A stretch of 64,000 nt of DNA from an uncultured Collinsella sp. (GCA_905209455.1 CAJLTA010000001.1:104874-168873), one strand, 5' to 3'. Numbered from the stretch's first letter, positions 1 through 8,752 are shown. Notes: generated from the sequence alone by a model not told the origin. Made by a program: numbers and translations.

Positions 1-1
1 G

Positions 2-1504
2 GCGATCTTTGGCGAGATGGCCACTGCGGGCCATCTTTGGTTTGATTGCTGGAATGTGCTGCTCCAGGGTGGTTGGACGCTCTTTAACCAGATGCCGTTG
101 CTGTTTTGCGTAGCGTTGCCAATCTCGCTCGCGAACAAGCAGAACGCTCGCTGCTGCATGGAGGCTTTGGCCATCTACCTTACCTTCAACTACTTTGTAA
201 GCACAATCTTGGGGCAGTGGGGCCCTGTCTTTGGGGTCGACTACTCTGTCGAGGCGGGCAGCGGTACTGGTCTTGCCACTATCGCAAGCATCAAAACGCT
301 TGATATGGGCATCATGGGCGCGCTTATCATTTCAGGTATCGCCACGATGCTTCACAACAAGTACTTCGACACCGAACTTCCTGAGTGGCTGGGCGTGTTC
401 TCGGGCTCCGTGTTCATCTATATGATCGGTTTCTTCGTTATGGTTCCGGTCGCTCTTATCGCCTGCCTGGTGTGGCCGCATGTTCAGGCTGCTATCTCTG
501 CCTTCCAGGGATTCATCCTTTCCGCCGGTACGTTTGGCGTGGGTGTCTTTGCTTTCTTCGAGCGCGTGCTGATCCCTACAGGCCTGCACCACTTTATCTA
601 TACGCCGTTCTATTACGACAACGCGGCGGTCAACGGCGGCATCTTTGCTGCTTGGGCCAACATCCTGCCCCAACTGGCTGCCGATCCGAGCATTGCTCTT
701 AAGGATGCCGCACCCTGGGCTGCCTATACCTGCCCTGGTTGGACTAAGGTCTTCGGCTCGCTTGGCGTCGCCATTGCGTTTTATATGACCGCCAAACCCG
801 AGCGCAAGCAGCGCGTCAAGGCTCTGCTGATCCCGGTCACCCTTACCGCTATGCTTTGCGGTATCACCGAGCCGCTTGACTTCACCTTCCTGTTCATTGC
901 GCCCGGCCTGTTCGTCGTCCACTGCGTGCTCGGAGCGCTCGGCTGCATGGCTCAAAACCTCCTTGGCGTCGTGGGCATCTTCGACGGCGGCATCATCTCG
1001 ATGCTCTCGTGGGACTGGCTGCCCCTTTGGGCCGCACACGGTCTGCAGTACGCCATCTCCATCCTTGTCGGTCTGTGCTTTACCGCCCTTTGGGTCGTGG
1101 TCTTCCGTTTCCTGATCGTCAAGTTCGACTTTAAGACCCCCGGTCGCGAGGATGACGATGTTGAGGTCGAGCTCAAGTCCAAGGCCGACTACAAGCAAAA
1201 GCAGGGCGGTGCTGCTGGCAAATCGGTCGCCCAGAGTAAAGATGATGAGCGCTTGGTGCTTGCCGAAAACATCCTCGATCTGCTCGGTGGCACGGATAAC
1301 ATCATCGATGTAACTAACTGCGCTACCCGTCTGCGCGTTAACGTCAAGGACAAGAGCGTCGTTGCACCCGAGGCTTCCTTCAAGGCGATCGGTACGCATG
1401 GCTTGGTGGTTCAAGGTCAGTCAATCCAGGTCATCATCGGCCTTACCGTCCCGCAGGTTCGCGAGAAGTTCGAGAGTCTTCTGAAGTTCGAGAGCCTTCT
1501 GTAA
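2..1504 (+). CDS. PTS alpha-glucoside transporter subunit EIICB (5' partial)
   Basis: Membrane permease and phosphorylation domain of a sugar PTS of the maltose/alpha-glucoside (GlvC/AglA) type; it imports a disaccharide as its 6-phosphate. The reading frame is open from base 2 and the residues before the first internal ATG (position 17) still fit the family (AIFGEMA then GHLWFDCWNVLLQGGW), so the gene starts upstream of the window. An EIIC part with many hydrophobic helices fills most of the protein. The EIIB domain is C-terminal, with the phospho-cysteine in NCATRLRV. The GH4 gene 155 bases downstream on the same strand supports alpha-glucoside specificity. Oddity: the C-terminus is a direct duplication, KFESLLKFESLL. 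Confidence 0.9.
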   Translation, partial: AIFGEMATAGHLWFDCWNVLLQGGWTLFNQMPLLFCVALPISLANKQNARCCMEALAIYLTFNYFVSTILGQWGPVFGVDYSVEAGSGTGLATIASIKTLDMGIMGALIISGIATMLHNKYFDTELPEWLGVFSGSVFIYMIGFFVMVPVALIACLVWPHVQAAISAFQGFILSAGTFGVGVFAFFERVLIPTGLHHFIYTPFYYDNAAVNGGIFAAWANILPQLAADPSIALKDAAPWAAYTCPGWTKVFGSLGVAIAFYMTAKPERKQRVKALLIPVTLTAMLCGITEPLDFTFLFIAPGLFVVHCVLGALGCMAQNLLGVVGIFDGGIISMLSWDWLPLWAAHGLQYAISILVGLCFTALWVVVFRFLIVKFDFKTPGREDDDVEVELKSKADYKQKQGGAAGKSVAQSKDDERLVLAENILDLLGGTDNIIDVTNCATRLRVNVKDKSVVAPEASFKAIGTHGLVVQGQSIQVIIGLTVPQVREKFESLLKFESLL

Positions 1505-1522
1505 ACCATCGTCCATCGAAAC

Positions 1523-1562
1523 AATCGGCCTTGCAGAGCCGGTATGCACCGCAAGGCCGATT
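1523..1562 (+). terminator. Intercistronic hairpin between EIICB and GH4 gene
   Basis: Perfect 12-bp inverted repeat: AATCGGCCTTGC at 1523-1534 pairs with its complement at 1551-1562 around a 16-nt loop. There is no clean T-run after it, so it may be a partial terminator or an mRNA-stabilising stem that sets different levels of the membrane subunit and the enzyme. Confidence 0.55.
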
Positions 1563-1659
1563 CTAGAGATAAAAAACTCCACTTCTAGGTAACAATTCCA
1601 AACCGTACAGGCCGCGTGCGGGGATGGATTGAGCAAGCGGCCAGAATGAGGAGGACATC

Positions 1660-3003
1660 ATGTCCAAGAAAAACTATGCCGTGACCATTGCCGGCGGTGG
1701 CTCTACCTTCACTCCGGGCATCGCTCTGATGCTGCTTGAGGAGCGCGACCGCTTCCCGGTCAACAAGGTGACCTTCTACGACAACAACGCCGAGCGCCAG
1801 GAGATCGTGGCAAAGGCCTGCGAGATCTACTTCCACGAGAACGCTCCCGAGGTTGAGTTTAGCTACACCACCGATCCCGAGACCGCATTCACCGGGACCG
1901 ACTTCGTACTTGCTCACATCCGCGTCGGCCTGTACGCCATGCGTGAGCTCGACGAGAAGATTCCTCTCAAGTACGGCTGCGTTGGCCAAGAGACCTGCGG
2001 CGCCGGCGGTATCGCCTACGGCATGCGCTCCATCGGTGGTGTCATCGAGATCCTCGACTACATGGAGAAGTACAGCCCCAACGCCTGGATGCTCAACTAC
2101 TCCAACCCCGCGGCTATTGTCGCAGAGGCTTGCCGCGTGCTGCGCCCCAACAGCCGCATCATCAACATCTGCGACATGCCGATCGACCTCATGGATAAGA
2201 TGAGCCGTATGTGCGGCATCAAGGATCGTCGCGAGCTGCAGTACAGCTACTACGGCCTCAACCACTTTGGTTGGTGGAGCAAGATCTACGACAAGGAGGG
2301 TAACGACCTTATGCCGCAGATCAAGGAGCACATGGCAAAGAACGGCTACTTGGACGGCATTGAGCACGAGGCCGGTAAGGAGCAGCACGTCGAGGAGAGC
2401 TGGATTCACACCTTCGGCAAGGCCAAGGATGTCTATGCTGTCGATCCCGAGACGATTCCCAACACCTACCTCAAGTACTACCTGTACCCGGACTATGTTG
2501 TCGAGACGTCTGACCCCAACTACACTCGCGCCAATGAGGTTATGGACGGCCGCGAGAAGAAGGTCTTTGGCGCTTGCCGCGACATCATCGCCAAGGGTAC
2601 TGCCAAGGACGGCGGCTTTGAGCCCGACGTACACGCCAACTACATCGTCGACCTTGCCTGCGCGCTGGCCGAGAACACGCTCGAGCGCTTCCTGCTGATT
2701 GTCCCCAACGATGGCGCTGTGCCCAACTTCGACCCGACGGCCATGGTCGAGGTGCCTTGCATCGTTGGCTCCAACGGCTTTGAGAAGATCTGCCAGGGCC
2801 CGATCCCGCAGTTCCAGAAGGGCCTGATGGAGCAGCAGGTTTCCGTCGAGAAGCTCGTTGTCCAGGCTTGGGTCGAAGGCAGCTACCAGAAGCTCTGGCA
2901 GGCACTCACGCTCTCCAAGACCATTCCTTCGGCGAGCGTTGCCAAGCAGATCCTGGACGAGCTCATCGAGGCCAACAAGGATTTCTGGCCCGAGCTTAAG
3001 TAA
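1660..3003 (+). CDS. 6-phospho-alpha-glucosidase, GH family 4
   Basis: Cytoplasmic NAD- and Mn-dependent hydrolase that splits 6-phospho-alpha-glucosides delivered by the PTS upstream. The protein has 447 residues, the usual GH4 length. It has an N-terminal Rossmann motif (VTIAGGGSTFTPG, residues 8-20), NYSNP at 146-150, and the metal/active-site CDMP at 171-174 with a downstream His in GLNHFG. The ATG start follows a strong GAGGAG ribosome site 8 bases upstream. Other GH4 enzymes act on alpha-galactosides or glucuronides; the adjacent alpha-glucoside-type EIICB makes phospho-alpha-glucosidase the best call, by context. Confidence 0.92.
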   Translation: MSKKNYAVTIAGGGSTFTPGIALMLLEERDRFPVNKVTFYDNNAERQEIVAKACEIYFHENAPEVEFSYTTDPETAFTGTDFVLAHIRVGLYAMRELDEKIPLKYGCVGQETCGAGGIAYGMRSIGGVIEILDYMEKYSPNAWMLNYSNPAAIVAEACRVLRPNSRIINICDMPIDLMDKMSRMCGIKDRRELQYSYYGLNHFGWWSKIYDKEGNDLMPQIKEHMAKNGYLDGIEHEAGKEQHVEESWIHTFGKAKDVYAVDPETIPNTYLKYYLYPDYVVETSDPNYTRANEVMDGREKKVFGACRDIIAKGTAKDGGFEPDVHANYIVDLACALAENTLERFLLIVPNDGAVPNFDPTAMVEVPCIVGSNGFEKICQGPIPQFQKGLMEQQVSVEKLVVQAWVEGSYQKLWQALTLSKTIPSASVAKQILDELIEANKDFWPELK

Positions 3004-3043
3004 GGACTGCTGTCCCGAACTCTCACGCATCTCTGCTTCATTT

Positions 3044-3087
3044 GCGCCGCCGCGGTGTCCGGATTCGCCCGGATGCTGCGGCGGCGC
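3044..3087 (+). terminator. GC-rich hairpin after the GH4 gene
   Basis: GCGCCGCCGC at 3044-3053 pairs with 3078-3087, with a smaller inner stem. It separates the sugar operon from ychF. TATACT directly after it could be the -10 box for ychF, so the same short gap holds both stop and start signals. Confidence 0.5.
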
Positions 3088-3130
3088 TATACTTATGAAG
3101 TTTGAAGTACCTGTACCAAAAGGAGCTGTC

Positions 3131-4207
3131 GTGTCCCTTTCCATCGGTATCGTGGGCCTGCCCAACGTGGGCAAGTCGACGCTGTTCACCGCGCTTACCA
3201 AAAAGACCGGCCTTGCCGCCAACTACCCGTTTGCCACGATCGACCCCAACGTGGGTATCGTCGATGTGCCCGATAGCCGCCTGCAAAAGCTCGCCGACAT
3301 CGTCAACCCCGGCCGCATTGTGCCGGCGACGGTCGAGTTTGTCGACATCGCAGGTCTGGTGAAGGGCGCTAACGAGGGCGAGGGCCTGGGCAACCAGTTC
3401 TTGGCAAACATCCGCGAGACCGATGCCATCTGCGAGGTCGTGCGCTACTTTAAGGACCCCAACGTCATGCGTGAGGTGGGCCGCACGGGCGAGTTCGTCG
3501 ATCCTGCCGGCGATGCCGACACCATCATGACCGAGCTCATCCTGGCCGACATGGGCACGCTCGAGAAGCAGCTGCCCAAGCTCGAGAAGGAGGCCAAGCG
3601 CGACAAGGAGCTCATGCCCAAGTTCGAGGTGGCCAAGCGCCTGCTTGCCTGGCTCAACGAGGGCAAGCGCGCCGCATCCATGGAGATGACCGACGAGGAG
3701 CGTGCCGCCGCCAAGGGCCTGTTCCTGCTCACCATGAAGCCCATCCTGTATGTGGCCAACGTGGACGAGGATATGCTCAACGACGATCTGGCACCCATCG
3801 ACGGCGTCAAGCCGCTGCCTATCTGCGCCAAGATCGAGGCCGAGCTTTCCGAGCTCGATCCCGAGGACGCTGCCGACTACCTGGAGAGCCTGGGCCTGGA
3901 GCAGCCCGGCCTGGACGTGCTCGCTCAGGCTGCCTACAAGCTGCTTGGCCTGCAGTCGTTCTTTACGGCCGGCGAGATGGAGGTCAAGGCCTGGACGGTG
4001 CGTCAGGGCGCGACCGCCCCGCAGGCCGCCGGTGTCATCCACACCGACTTTGAGCGCGGCTTTATTAAGGCCGAGGTCATTGGCTACGACGACTACATCG
4101 AGCTCGGCGGCGAGCAGGGCGCTAAGGCTGCCGGCAAGCTGCGCATTGAGGGCAAGGACTATGTCATGGCCGATGGCGACGTCGTGCACTTCCGCTTTAA
4201 CGTGTAA
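3131..4207 (+). CDS. ychF: Redox-regulated ATPase YchF (Obg-family P-loop NTPase)
   Basis: Ribosome-associated ATPase of the OLA1/YchF family. The protein starts SLSIGIVGLPNVGKSTLF with the G1 P-loop GLPNVGKS. It continues with the family's VDIAGLVKGANEGEGLGNQFL segment (G3) and ends with a TGS-like domain rich in AWTVRQG and HTDFERGFIKAEV. I chose GTG at 3131 because AAAAGGAG lies 6 bases upstream and YchF proteins begin exactly here; the frame stays open upstream but that part does not look like protein. Length 358 residues, normal for the family (about 363). Confidence 0.95.
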   Translation: MSLSIGIVGLPNVGKSTLFTALTKKTGLAANYPFATIDPNVGIVDVPDSRLQKLADIVNPGRIVPATVEFVDIAGLVKGANEGEGLGNQFLANIRETDAICEVVRYFKDPNVMREVGRTGEFVDPAGDADTIMTELILADMGTLEKQLPKLEKEAKRDKELMPKFEVAKRLLAWLNEGKRAASMEMTDEERAAAKGLFLLTMKPILYVANVDEDMLNDDLAPIDGVKPLPICAKIEAELSELDPEDAADYLESLGLEQPGLDVLAQAAYKLLGLQSFFTAGEMEVKAWTVRQGATAPQAAGVIHTDFERGFIKAEVIGYDDYIELGGEQGAKAAGKLRIEGKDYVMADGDVVHFRFNV

Positions 4208-4218
4208 GGGCGACGCGC

Positions 4219-4602
4219 ATGTTTAAATATGGCAAAAAAGCCGGCTACATGGGCATCGCGCTGCTGGTGCTCGCGGTGATTCCGCTGGTGGTTGCAGCGT
4301 TTGTTATCCCCAACATTGGTCCCGAGGTGGCAACAAAGTTTAACGCAGCAGGCGAGGTGACGCGTTGGGGTAAGAGCTACGAGCTGCTGGCACTGCCGGT
4401 ACTCAATCTGCTGCTGAGCGTGGCGACGTACTTTACGGCGGGACGCCAAGCCAAGAACAATGACGACTCCGCCGCCATGGCGCGCATCGTGTGCGAGCGC
4501 TACCTGCGCAACGGTTGCATTACGGGTGTGTTCCTCAACGTGATCAACGTTTACTTTATGTACTCGGCGATTACCGGAACGGGCTTTGGCTTTGGTTTCT
4601 AG
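4219..4602 (+). CDS. Small membrane protein, DUF1648-like
   Basis: A 127-residue protein with three to four hydrophobic segments (about residues 10-33, 53-71, 97-119). Between the first two, IGPEVATKFNAAGEVTRWGKS matches the DUF1648 pattern (P, HFN-like, G, W) found in SdpI-type membrane proteins. It lies 11 bases after ychF on the same strand and is probably co-transcribed. Function unknown; SdpI relatives can give immunity to secreted toxins, but nothing here shows that. Confidence 0.7.
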   Translation: MFKYGKKAGYMGIALLVLAVIPLVVAAFVIPNIGPEVATKFNAAGEVTRWGKSYELLALPVLNLLLSVATYFTAGRQAKNNDDSAAMARIVCERYLRNGCITGVFLNVINVYFMYSAITGTGFGFGF

Positions 4603-4611
4603 CTTGTCCTT

Positions 4612-5001
4612 TTAGGCAACGAGCCTGCAAGCATATTCGATGGCTGCTGCGAGGCCGCCGCTCGATCGTGGTTGAAAGACTGCATCGGCGGCGGCCTCGT
4701 TTTCGTATCCGGCGCCGCGAAGGGCGAGTGCTATGCCGGCTTCTAAAAGGAGCGGCAGGCCGCGTTGGCTGGTTGCGATTACGGCAGCCTGATTGAGCGA
4801 GCAGCCGTGCGTTTGGCATCGGATGGCAAGTTCACCTCGCGCCGGGCAAGGGACCAGAACGGCGGCGACGCGACTTGATAGCAATGCAAATGCTGTGCGC
4901 TCATCGGGCGAAAGGCATTCAGCTTCAACGACGACGAGCTTGGGCGGCGCGCTGTTTGTGCGAAGCGTGGCTCGGTACATGCGGACCGAAGAACCCGACA
5001 T
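4612..5001 (-). CDS. Hypothetical protein divergent from an XRE regulator
   Basis: A 129-residue protein I do not recognise. It has no membrane segment or signal peptide; the middle is rich in Ala/Leu with LLLEAGIALALRGAG, and it ends IEYACRLVA. Codon use matches the chromosomal genes around it, supporting a real gene. It converges on the DUF1648-like gene (9-base gap). Its start faces the XRE regulator at 5078 across a perfect palindrome, so it is probably the target of that regulator. Confidence 0.55.
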   Translation of the reverse strand: MSGSSVRMYRATLRTNSAPPKLVVVEAECLSPDERTAFALLSSRVAAVLVPCPARGELAIRCQTHGCSLNQAAVIATSQRGLPLLLEAGIALALRGAGYENEAAADAVFQPRSSGGLAAAIEYACRLVA

Positions 5002-5024
5002 AGAAAACTCCTGTGTATTCGGGA

Positions 5025-5048
5025 AAACGTAAACTATAGTTTACGTTT
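5025..5048. promoter_or_regulatory. 24-bp perfect palindrome, probable operator
   Basis: Half-site AAACGTAAACTA is followed immediately by its exact reverse complement, with no spacer. It lies between the divergent genes at 5001 (-) and 5078 (+), placed to cover both promoters. The XRE-family protein encoded at 5078 is the obvious candidate ligand. Confidence 0.75.
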
Positions 5049-5077
5049 ATGTTCGGCTCCATTTCAAACTCGGCTGC

Positions 5078-5296
5078 ATGGACGAACGTGCGAAACAGAT
5101 TCTTGGCAGGCGGGTCGAAGAGACACGCAGGGACCTTGGTATCTCCAAGGTTGATTTTTGTGTGGCGACAGGAATCAGCCGACCCTACCTCGACCGAATC
5201 GAAGATGGGACGGCAAATTTCACGCTCAAGGTTCTATTTAAGATCGCGCCCGCACTCGGCATGACGGTGTCAGAGCTTCTCGAGGGTATCGAATAG
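5078..5296 (+). CDS. XRE-family helix-turn-helix regulator
   Basis: A 72-residue single-domain DNA-binding protein of the Cro/C1 type. LGISKVDFCVATGISRPYL forms the helix-turn-helix, followed by the usual RIEDGTANFTLKVLFKIAPALGM ending. No effector domain is present. It sits 30 bases downstream of the 24-bp palindrome and divergent from the unknown gene at 4612-5001, which suggests autoregulation and control of that gene. A toxin-antitoxin arrangement is possible but the partner shows no toxin motif. Confidence 0.85.
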   Translation: MDERAKQILGRRVEETRRDLGISKVDFCVATGISRPYLDRIEDGTANFTLKVLFKIAPALGMTVSELLEGIE

Positions 5297-5331
5297 GGCG
5301 TTCCTCGCTGCTAATTGACGCTCTTTGGGCG

Positions 5332-5575
5332 GGTCCCCCTGGTTTCGATGTGCAAAATCGCGAGTATTCAGCACTTGTTCAGCCGTAGATGGTAGCTCGA
5401 GCGGCTGGCTTTGCCTTTTTGACAGTAGTTAATCCACACGCTTAATAAAAATGTGGAATAAATATTTACTAGACGGCCTCTTCGCCCTAAAAGTTCGTCT
5501 AACAATCGGCCGATTCTATGTCTCCGGCGGAGAAATTGCAGAATACTCCGATTTTTGCACGGCCCGAGGGGGACC
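5332..5575. repeat. MITE-like 244-bp imperfect inverted-repeat element
   Basis: The ends both read inward from GGTCCCCCT. About 45 bases of each side match in inverted orientation, including GTGCAAAA.TCG and GAGTATTC.GCA blocks. The interior is AT-rich (5420-5480) and holds no credible gene. It fills the gap between the XRE gene and ansA. The architecture resembles a miniature inverted-repeat element; no transposase is present and no target duplication was established. Confidence 0.5.
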
Positions 5576-5617
5576 ACCTGTCGTTTGAGGCTGCGATAAG
5601 TGGAACTGCCTTAGGGA

Positions 5618-6631
5618 TTACGCCATCGGGATGCGGTCGTGGTTGACTTGCCTGTAGAACAGGCGCTGGATTTCGGCGGCATCGCGTGACTGGCCGAGTG
5701 CCCACATGGTCTTGGCCACGAGCGTCTCGGTGGTCATGTCATCGCCGCGCAGAATGCCCGGATGATCGGCGTAAGCACGGCCGACCTCATAAACGCCCAG
5801 ATCGAGGCCCTCTTCGGGGACCTGCGTGGTCATAACGACGGTGCGGCCCGAATCGACCCAGCGGAAAATTGCCTCTTGGAACGACTCGCCCGACTCACCA
5901 AACTCGGGGATACCGCCAATGCCAAAGGTCTCCAGAATCACGGCGTCGTAGCTATCGGCAAGGGCGTCGAGGATGCCCGGGTTTACGCCGGGCGTAAGCT
6001 TGAGTACAAATACGCGCGGGTCGATGCTGTCGTAGAAACGAACCGGGCTCTCATTCTGATGAGTGCCGTGAAGCCCGTTGCGCACAATGCGGTCGTTGCG
6101 GATGTAGGCAATGGGCGGATAGTTGACGCTAATGAACGCGTTAAAGCTCATGGTGCGCTGTTTGCGGGCGCGCGTGCCGGCAATGGCGACGCCGCCAAAC
6201 ACGATCGATACGTCGTGCGAGTGCTCGTCGAGCGCATAGAGCAGGCTCTGGTACAGATTGAGCTTGGCGTCGGTAAAGGGGTTGCCCATGGGCTTTTGCG
6301 AGCCGGTGAGCACGATGGGCTTGGGGCTGTCTTGAATCAGGTAGGAAAGCGCCGCCGCGGTGTAGCTCATGGTGTCGGTGCCGTGTAGAATCACGAAGCC
6401 GTCGTGGTCGGCATAACCCTCGACGATGACATCGCGGATCTGCATCCAGTCACTGGGGCGCATATTGGTGCTGTCGATGTTCATGGGCTGCACCACGTCG
6501 AGCTCGCAGAGGCCCGAGATCTCGGGGACGCTCTGGGCGAGCTCCTCACCGGTCAGGGCGGGGGAGAGGCCGTTGCCGTCCTCGGTCGATGCGATGGTGC
6601 CGCCCGTGGCGATGAGAAGGATGCGCTTCAT
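5618..6631 (-). CDS. ansA: Type I L-asparaginase
   Basis: Cytoplasmic-type asparaginase that hydrolyses L-asparagine to aspartate and ammonia. The N-terminus is MKRILLIATGGTIAST, with the first catalytic Thr in GGTIAS. The second motif HGTDTMSYTAAAL carries the second Thr and the Asp, and GSQKPM follows. The protein has 337 residues, normal for AnsA; no signal peptide is present, unlike type II enzymes. I start at the ATG at 6631 because family members begin here, and drop the 24-residue upstream extension. It is divergent from guaA. Confidence 0.92.
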   Translation of the reverse strand: MKRILLIATGGTIASTEDGNGLSPALTGEELAQSVPEISGLCELDVVQPMNIDSTNMRPSDWMQIRDVIVEGYADHDGFVILHGTDTMSYTAAALSYLIQDSPKPIVLTGSQKPMGNPFTDAKLNLYQSLLYALDEHSHDVSIVFGGVAIAGTRARKQRTMSFNAFISVNYPPIAYIRNDRIVRNGLHGTHQNESPVRFYDSIDPRVFVLKLTPGVNPGILDALADSYDAVILETFGIGGIPEFGESGESFQEAIFRWVDSGRTVVMTTQVPEEGLDLGVYEVGRAYADHPGILRGDDMTTETLVAKTMWALGQSRDAAEIQRLFYRQVNHDRIPMA

Positions 6632-6898
6632 GCTGGTATTCCTATCGTATTTGCCGCCGCAGAGGCGGAGTCGTTCGGCAGTATTGTGGCACAGAGCGTT
6701 CAATGTTCAAACGTATTACATCATCTGTAACGTCTGGTAACACTTCAATTGCCGTCAAATAGGGGCCCAGGTCGTGCGTTTGCCGTGCGCTGATGGCTGC
6801 GAGGGACGAGAAACCCCATATAACGTGTACACTATGAAAGTTATTCTCGTTTATTCGCGCGGGTGGGCACCGGCTCCCCGCCAACAAGAGGGGGAACC

Positions 6899-8497
6899 AT
6901 GGATCAAAAGGCTTCCGCAAAGGTCCTCGTACTCGACTTTGGTGCGCAGTACGGTCAGCTCATTGCCCGTCGCGTCCGCGACCTCAACGTGTATTCCGAG
7001 ATCGTCCCCTGCGACATCTCGGCCGACGAGATTCGCGAGATGAACGCCTCTGCGCTCATCCTTTCCGGCGGCCCGGCCTCTGTGTATGCCGAGGACGCTC
7101 CGTCTATCGACCCCGCCATCTTTGACCTGGGCCTTCCCGTCCTGGGCTTTTGCTACGGCCATCAGATCACGGCCGTGACGCTCGGCGGCAAGGTCGGCCA
7201 CTCCGAGGTGGGCGAGTACGGCCGCGCCACCATCACGCGCACGGCCGGCGCCAAGCTCTTTAACTCCACGCCCATGGAGCAAACCGTGTGGATGAGCCAT
7301 CGCGACGCCGTTTCCGAGGTGCCCGAGGGCTTTACCGTTACCGCCAGCACCGACGTGTGCCCGGTTGCCGCCATGGAGTGCGTCGAGCGCAAGATTTTCA
7401 CCACGCAGTTCCACCCCGAGGTCAAGCATTCCGAGTATGGTCAGCAGCTGCTGAGCAACTTCCTGTTTGAGATCTGCGGCCTGGAGCCCAACTGGAGCAT
7501 GGACAACCTGGTCGAGACCATGACGGCCGAGTTCCGCGAGAAGGTCGGCGACGACCGCGTGATTCTGGCCCTGTCCGGTGGCGTCGACTCCTCCGTCGTG
7601 GCCGCGCTGGGCGCCCGCGCCGTGGGCAAGCAGATGACCTGCGTGTTCATCAACCACGGCCTGCTGCGCAAGGGCGAGCCCGAGCAGGTGGAGGAGGTCT
7701 TCACCAAGCAGTTTGACGTCGACTTTATCCACGTCCACGCCGAGGACCGTTATGCCGAGCTTCTGGCCGGCGTGATCGAGCCCGAGGAGAAGCGCCGCAT
7801 CATCGGTACGCAGTTCTGGAAAGAGTTCTTCGCGGTTGCTCAGCAGCTCGAGACCGATGGCAAGCCGGTCAAGTACCTGGCTCAGGGCACCATCTACCCC
7901 GACATCATCGAGTCCGGCGCTCGCAAGACGGGCGGCAAGACGGCCACCATCAAGAGCCATCACAACCTGATCCCGTTCCCCGATGGCGTGCACTTCGACC
8001 TTATTGAGCCGCTCGACCACTTCTTTAAGGACGAGGTCCGCGCACTTGGTCTGGCGCTTGGCCTGCCGGGTCACATCGTGTTCCGTCAGCCTTTCCCGGG
8101 CCCGGGTCTGGCCATCCGCATCATCGGTGCGGTCGACAAGGAGAAACTCGAGATTCTCAAGAACGCCGATGCTATTGTGCGCGAGGAGCTCGACGCCTAC
8201 AACCAGCGTCTGTTTGAGCAGACCGGCGAGCGCAACTCCGAGCACAGCTGCTGGCAGTATTTCGCGGTCCTGCCCGACATCAAGTCCGTCGGCGTTATGG
8301 GCGACGAGCGCACCTACCAGCGTCCGATCATCCTGCGTGCCGTCGAGTCCAGCGATGCCATGACCGCCGACTGGGCCAAGCTGCCCTACGATGTTCTGGC
8401 CCGCATCTCCGGCCGTATCGTGGCCGAGGTTTCCGGCGCCAACCGCGTGTGCTACGACATCACGTCCAAGCCGCCCGCGACCATCGAGTGGGAGTAG
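6899..8497 (+). CDS. guaA: GMP synthase (glutamine-hydrolysing)
   Basis: Converts XMP to GMP with glutamine and ATP. Full length, 532 residues. It has an N-terminal class I glutamine amidotransferase domain (LDFGAQYGQLI, catalytic Cys in LGFCYGHQ, HPEV), an ATP-pyrophosphatase domain with LSGGVDSSV, and a C-terminal dimerisation domain ending PPATIEWE. The start at 6899 follows a GAGGGGG ribosome site. The last codons (GAG TGG GAG TAG) are a sequence that recurs three more times downstream at cassette junctions, so this gene is probably the attachment site of the accessory region. Confidence 0.97.
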   Translation: MDQKASAKVLVLDFGAQYGQLIARRVRDLNVYSEIVPCDISADEIREMNASALILSGGPASVYAEDAPSIDPAIFDLGLPVLGFCYGHQITAVTLGGKVGHSEVGEYGRATITRTAGAKLFNSTPMEQTVWMSHRDAVSEVPEGFTVTASTDVCPVAAMECVERKIFTTQFHPEVKHSEYGQQLLSNFLFEICGLEPNWSMDNLVETMTAEFREKVGDDRVILALSGGVDSSVVAALGARAVGKQMTCVFINHGLLRKGEPEQVEEVFTKQFDVDFIHVHAEDRYAELLAGVIEPEEKRRIIGTQFWKEFFAVAQQLETDGKPVKYLAQGTIYPDIIESGARKTGGKTATIKSHHNLIPFPDGVHFDLIEPLDHFFKDEVRALGLALGLPGHIVFRQPFPGPGLAIRIIGAVDKEKLEILKNADAIVREELDAYNQRLFEQTGERNSEHSCWQYFAVLPDIKSVGVMGDERTYQRPIILRAVESSDAMTADWAKLPYDVLARISGRIVAEVSGANRVCYDITSKPPATIEWE

Positions 8498-8510
8498 AAC
8501 AGACGTTCGA
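8486..8510 (+). other. Putative attachment site (left), guaA 3' end
   Basis: GAGTGGGAGTAG (the final guaA codons) plus AACAGACGTTCGA. The whole 25-base stretch recurs at 24090-24114 with one mismatch. The first 12 bases recur exactly at 26736 and 39818. The guaA 3' end is a known integration hotspot for genomic islands in several bacterial groups. Confidence 0.65.
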
Positions 8511-8530
8511 TTCTATGCTATAGTGTTTGC

Positions 8531-8566
8531 CAATGGGCGCGGCATCTTCCGAATCCGCGCCCATTG
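8531..8566 (+). terminator. guaA terminator hairpin
   Basis: CAATGGGCGCGG at 8531-8542 pairs perfectly with 8555-8566 around a 12-nt loop ending CGAAT. The T-run is weak. A hairpin with the same layout and the same loop end follows the attachment-like copy at 24090, showing that the terminator was duplicated with it. Confidence 0.7.
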
Positions 8567-8752
8567 CTATACGGGCCTTACGATGACGAGCTGACGATCA
8601 TAGGCGCCATGCGTGCATTTGCGGCGGAACGGGGATATGCGCCCGACTTCTCCGAATCCCGCCTCTGTCACGAGATTTACCTCTCCGACCCGCGCAAGTA
8701 CGCGCCGGAGAAGCTCAAGACCGTGATTCGCCATCCCATCAAGCCGATTTAG
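8564..8752 (+). pseudogene. GyrI-like domain protein, C-terminal remnant
   Basis: The reading frame GPYDDE ... FAAERGYAPDFS ... HEIYLSDPRKYAPEKLKTVIRHPI is the conserved C-terminal half of a GyrI-like small-molecule-binding protein. Everything before GPYDDE is missing. The frame begins inside the guaA terminator stem with no ribosome site, so this is the right-hand stump of a gene cut off at the guaA junction. It marks sequence brought in by, or left over from, integration. Confidence 0.7.

Noticed and set aside
1585..3222. Long open frame on the minus strand opposite the GH4 gene
   Set aside because: High-GC shadow; composition is Val/Leu/Asp-rich without motifs, and the opposite strand encodes a clear GH4 enzyme.
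6704..6898. Purine riboswitch upstream of guaA
   Set aside because: No conserved purine-aptamer core (paired loops with TATA..CTACC) could be recognised in the leader.
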